Shown: one piece after another, positions 4,666 through 6,982 of the stretch
Layout: the number at the start of each line of letters is the position of its first letter
Numbering within the stretch: the stretch's first letter is position 1
Assembly: GCA_945877045.1 (NCBI GenBank)
Contig: CAMCQW010000102.1
Location: forward strand, 1-6,982
DNA from: Chryseobacterium gleum
Lineage (GTDB): Bacteria > Bacteroidota > Bacteroidia > Flavobacteriales_D > Crocinitomicaceae
Length of the DNA: 6,982 bases
Direction: 5' to 3'
Notes under the pieces: generated by a model
The model's database searches: none
What the model was told of the DNA's origin: nothing
The model's input: only the letters and a program-made list of their open reading frames with translations
Translations under genes and position numbers: made by a program

Positions 4666-5439
4666 TTATCTTTTCATGAATTTTGTAAAATTTATATTGT
4701 AAGTAGAAGAAAGCCAAAGCGTATGATTGCGCTCTACTTTAATGCCATCGGCTTTAAAAATCATCTGATTTAAATAACCCAATTGGATATTAAAATCTGG
4801 ACTAAATCGCCATCCTAGAGCGGCAATAAATCTATTTTGATCCAATATATTCTTGGCAATTCCTTTTCCATACCCCAAGAAAACCTCATCATTGACATTT
4901 AAAAATAAAGTATTGTTGGCCATTTCCTTGCGACTCAAAGGGACATTCACCATCATGCGATATCGAACACGATTTCGATAATTATCTTTCCCTTGAATAA
5001 AATCTCCAGAAGAATTACTCCAATTATCAATCAATCGTTGTTCCATTCGGTAGCGATGCTGCAAATCAAATCGACCATACTTGGATTTCAAGTTAACCTG
5101 CTCCCAAATACGCTTTTCATGTGTTTGATGATTGATAGGCTGTTCACCGTATTGATAAGAAATAATGGAAGCATATCCAGCTGTAAAGGATATATTCGGG
5201 TTGTGATAATAATCCAAACCAACCCTAAGTAAAGATTGTTGCCAATCATTAAATAAATCAGCTCTTCGCCATTGGTACTCGGTATGGACGCCCAATTTCT
5301 TACTTATTTTATGATTTCCAGTATACAAAACCCAAGCATTATTTTGATTTGAAATTATCTTTTGGGACATTCCCAAAAAGGAAATGCAATGAATAAATAA
5401 AACAAAAAGCAAGCTATTTCTAATTTCCATATTTTTCAT
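4666..5439 (-). CDS. DUF2490 family secreted or outer-membrane protein
   Basis: 257 residues from ATG 5439. After a Sec signal peptide ending near GMSQ (residue 26) it shows the DUF2490 (PF10677) pattern as I know it: AWVLYTGNHKISKKLGVHTE, YQWRR, WQQSLLRVGLDY, YGEQPINH, KRIWEQ, HRYRMEQR, NRVRYRM, NDEVFLGYGKG, DQNRFIAALGWRF, QLGYLNQM and RNHTLWLSSTYN. Alternating polar and hydrophobic strands suggest a small beta-barrel in the outer membrane; the function is unknown. The start is uncertain. ATG 5439 and ATG 5430 are both possible, and both leave a plausible signal peptide. An in-frame TTG at 5448 lies within the -7 box, so it should not be transcribed. With the predicted transcription start near 5440, ATG 5430 would have a leader of about 10 nt and ATG 5439 would be nearly leaderless. 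It is divergent from rocD. Confidence 0.85.
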   Translation of the reverse strand: MKNMEIRNSLLFVLFIHCISFLGMSQKIISNQNNAWVLYTGNHKISKKLGVHTEYQWRRADLFNDWQQSLLRVGLDYYHNPNISFTAGYASIISYQYGEQPINHQTHEKRIWEQVNLKSKYGRFDLQHRYRMEQRLIDNWSNSSGDFIQGKDNYRNRVRYRMMVNVPLSRKEMANNTLFLNVNDEVFLGYGKGIAKNILDQNRFIAALGWRFSPDFNIQLGYLNQMIFKADGIKVERNHTLWLSSTYNINFTKFMKR

Positions 5440-5445
5440 CGAAAA

Positions 5446-5453
5446 CAAAAATA
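5446..5453 (-). promoter_or_regulatory. -7 box of the DUF2490 gene
   Basis: The minus-strand sequence TATTTTTG fits TAnnTTTG and ends 6 nt before ATG 5439 and 15 nt before ATG 5430. Its last three bases are the TTG that extends the open frame upstream. No -33 element is apparent. It lies about 52 bp from the oppositely oriented rocD box. Confidence 0.5.
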
Positions 5454-5505
5454 TATTTTAATTAGAATAAAATGAGACCGCGATAATAAAAAGTACTTAA
5501 TTCTT

Positions 5506-5513
5506 TATCTTTG
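5506..5513 (+). promoter_or_regulatory. -7 box of rocD
   Basis: TATCTTTG, identical to the rpsF operon box, lies only 4 nt before ATG 5518. Transcription normally begins about 5-7 nt after this element, placing the 5' end at or within the first codon. No TTTG lies at the -33 position. An 8-bp palindrome AAGTACTT (5491-5498) sits just upstream. Confidence 0.65.
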
Positions 5514-5517
5514 TCCC

Positions 5518-6801
5518 ATGAATGAAATGCTAAAGACGAAAAGTGTCGGAAATTATATTGAATTAGAGGATAAATATGGCGCTCACAATTATCACCCACT
5601 TCCTGTCGTACTGGCAAAAGGAGAAGGTGTCTTTGTTTGGGATGTGGAAGGAAAAAAATACTTCGATTTCCTTTCGGCTTACTCAGCAGTAAATCAAGGT
5701 CATTGTCACCCGAAGATTGTGGGGGCATTAATCGCACAAGCGCAAGAATTGACTTTAACCTCCCGAGCCTTTTATAATGATGCCCTTGGACCGTACGAAG
5801 AATACATGCACCAACTATTCGGATTCGATAAAATGCTACCCATGAATACTGGTGCGGAAGCGGTAGAAACAGCTATCAAAATTTGTAGAAAATGGGCCTA
5901 TGAGAAAAATAACATCGAGGCGAATAAAGCTATAATTGTAGTTTGTGATGGTAATTTTCATGGCCGCACCACAACTATCATTTCATTTTCCAGTGATCCA
6001 GACTCGAATAAAAATTTCGGACCCTATGCGCCTGGATTTATTTCAATTCCGTTTAACGATCTTGAAGCGCTGGAACAAGTACTCACATTGCCTAATATTG
6101 CTGGGTTTCTGGTTGAACCGATTCAAGGTGAAGTAGGTGTTTATACCCCATCGACTGATTACATCGCCAAAGCGCATCAATTATGTAAAGATAATGGTGT
6201 GTTATTTATTGCGGATGAAATTCAAACAGGGATCGCACGAACCGGAAGTCTTTTGGCTGTATGTGGCAATTGTACCTGCGAAAATAAATGTGAAAGACAA
6301 ACTACCTACGTGAAACCTGATATCTTAATTTTAGGAAAAGCGCTTTCTGGAGGTGTATTTCCCGTTTCTGCTGTGTTAGCAGATGATGAAATCATGATGG
6401 TGATAAAACCAGGTCAACACGGTTCCACATTTGGGGGAAACCCAATTGCTGCCAAAGTCGCAATTGCTGCCTTGGATGTTGTTAAAGAGGAAAATCTTAT
6501 ACAAAATGCACGCGATTTAGGGGAATTATTCCGCCGAGAAATGCAGCGAATTATTGATAAAAGCAATCTGTTGGTGCTCGTCAGAGGAAAAGGCTTACTC
6601 AATGCAATTGTAGTAAACGATTCAACTGAAAGCTCCACTGCGTGGGATATTTGTATGGCGCTAATGCACAATGGATTATTAGCAAAACCAACTCATGGAA
6701 ACATAATACGCTTTGCGCCACCACTTACCATTACAGAAACACAATTGATGGAATGCATTGCAATTATTGAAAAAACGGTTCTTAACTTCACAAAAAAATA
6801 A
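5518..6801 (+). CDS. rocD: ornithine aminotransferase (ornithine-oxo-acid transaminase)
   Basis: 427 residues, a fold type I, class III PLP aminotransferase. It moves the delta-amino group of ornithine to 2-oxoglutarate, giving glutamate-5-semialdehyde (arginine and ornithine breakdown, proline link), in the cytosol. Seen: YGAHNYHPLPVVL (20-32), LSAYSAVNQGHCHP (52-65; Tyr55 is the family's ornithine-selecting tyrosine), MNTGAEAVETAIK (109-121), NFHGRT (146-151), VEPIQGEVGV (199-208), ADEIQTG (232-238) with D233, PLP lysine K274 in LGKALSGG, HGSTFGGNP (301-309), and NIIRFAPPL (395-403) with R398. Unusual: compared with the human enzyme, about 12 extra residues lie between LAV and KPD, carrying C249, C252, C254 and C258. 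ATG 5518 is the ORF start, but ATG 5527 suits the promoter position better. Frames at 5945-6136 (+) and 6414-6671 (-) are shadows. Confidence 0.95.
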   Translation: MNEMLKTKSVGNYIELEDKYGAHNYHPLPVVLAKGEGVFVWDVEGKKYFDFLSAYSAVNQGHCHPKIVGALIAQAQELTLTSRAFYNDALGPYEEYMHQLFGFDKMLPMNTGAEAVETAIKICRKWAYEKNNIEANKAIIVVCDGNFHGRTTTIISFSSDPDSNKNFGPYAPGFISIPFNDLEALEQVLTLPNIAGFLVEPIQGEVGVYTPSTDYIAKAHQLCKDNGVLFIADEIQTGIARTGSLLAVCGNCTCENKCERQTTYVKPDILILGKALSGGVFPVSAVLADDEIMMVIKPGQHGSTFGGNPIAAKVAIAALDVVKEENLIQNARDLGELFRREMQRIIDKSNLLVLVRGKGLLNAIVVNDSTESSTAWDICMALMHNGLLAKPTHGNIIRFAPPLTITETQLMECIAIIEKTVLNFTKK

Positions 6802-6806
6802 ATATT

Positions 6807-6982
6807 TTGGCAGAGAAAATTAAATTCGGAACAGATGGATGGCGTGCAATAATCGCGGATCAATTTACAGTAGAAAATGTAGCACGTGTCGCTGAGGCAA
6901 CTGGCTTATGGTTACTAAAAAATTATTCGTCCCCAAAAGTGGTGATTGGTCACGACTGTCGTTTTGCGGGTGAATTGTTTAC
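6807..6982 (+). CDS. phosphoglucomutase/phosphomannomutase family protein, N-terminal 58 residues (runs off the right edge)
   Basis: The frame from TTG 6807 reads M/L-A-E-K-I, then KFGTDGWRAIIADQFTVENV, and later KVVIGHDCRFAGELF, and continues past the window end. GTDGWR and VVIGHDCR are the N-terminal hallmarks of the alpha-D-phosphohexomutase superfamily, which interconverts hexose 1- and 6-phosphates. The catalytic phosphoserine loop lies beyond the edge, so glucose, mannose or glucosamine specificity cannot be decided. No ATG occurs in the visible part of the frame, and homologues begin just before KIKFGTDGWR, so TTG is the likely start; ATT at 6804 is the only other nearby non-standard option. 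The gene starts 5 nt after the rocD stop with no terminator or clear promoter between, implying co-transcription. Confidence 0.85.
   Translation, partial: MAEKIKFGTDGWRAIIADQFTVENVARVAEATGLWLLKNYSSPKVVIGHDCRFAGELF

Noticed and set aside
4993..5232. Plus-strand open frame of 79 codons
   Set aside because: It is a shadow opposite the DUF2490 gene, which has clear family motifs throughout.
5462..5737. Minus-strand open frame of 91 codons across the rocD start
   Set aside because: It overlaps the well-supported rocD N-terminus and the divergent promoter region, and its product resembles no family.
1..6982. Mobile element, CRISPR array, phage, toxin-antitoxin or RNA gene
   Set aside because: No transposase, integrase, spaced direct repeats, tRNA-like cloverleaf or rRNA segment was seen, and no pair of small genes has toxin-antitoxin character.

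Overview
The window comes from an AT-rich member of the Bacteroidota, most likely a flavobacterium-like lineage. Four things point there: TAnnTTTG-type -7 promoter boxes in front of almost every transcription unit; no Shine-Dalgarno sequence before any gene; an rpsF-rpsR-rplI operon whose products are Bacteroidota-like; and DUF2490, a FabI with the SQSPT motif, and small secreted proteins of types I associate with this phylum.

Layout: (1) 1-438, minus strand: the N-terminal part of a DUF2461 protein, leaving the window on the left. (2) 559-1670, plus strand: the ribosomal operon rpsF-rpsR-rplI, with a strong promoter and a strong intrinsic terminator. (3) 1732-3198, minus strand: three envelope proteins in transcription order, namely a small secreted beta-rich protein, a 70-residue cysteine-containing lipoprotein, and a two-helix membrane protein with a thioredoxin-like domain (CKFC, probably periplasmic). 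A textbook terminator hairpin lies between the last two and stops only 7 nt before the start codon of the membrane protein. (4) 3364-4179, plus strand: fabI, enoyl-ACP reductase of fatty-acid synthesis. (5) 4228-5439, minus strand: a small secreted protein and a DUF2490 protein, each apparently with its own promoter. (6) 5518 to the end, plus strand: rocD, ornithine aminotransferase, followed after 5 nt by the start of a phosphohexomutase gene.

Most of the window is chromosomal housekeeping: translation, lipid synthesis and amino-acid metabolism. Poorly characterised envelope genes are interspersed. There is no sign of an insertion sequence, phage, CRISPR array, tRNA or rRNA, and no gene set that clearly forms a new defence or biosynthetic system. 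The points most worth a second look are the terminator pressed against the start of the membrane thioredoxin gene and the possible partnership between that protein and the neighbouring cysteine lipoprotein; a four-cysteine insertion in the ornithine aminotransferase; and leaders so short that rocD may be translated from a leaderless mRNA. No stretch above 300 bases lacks a gene; the longest intergenic gap is 165 bases.
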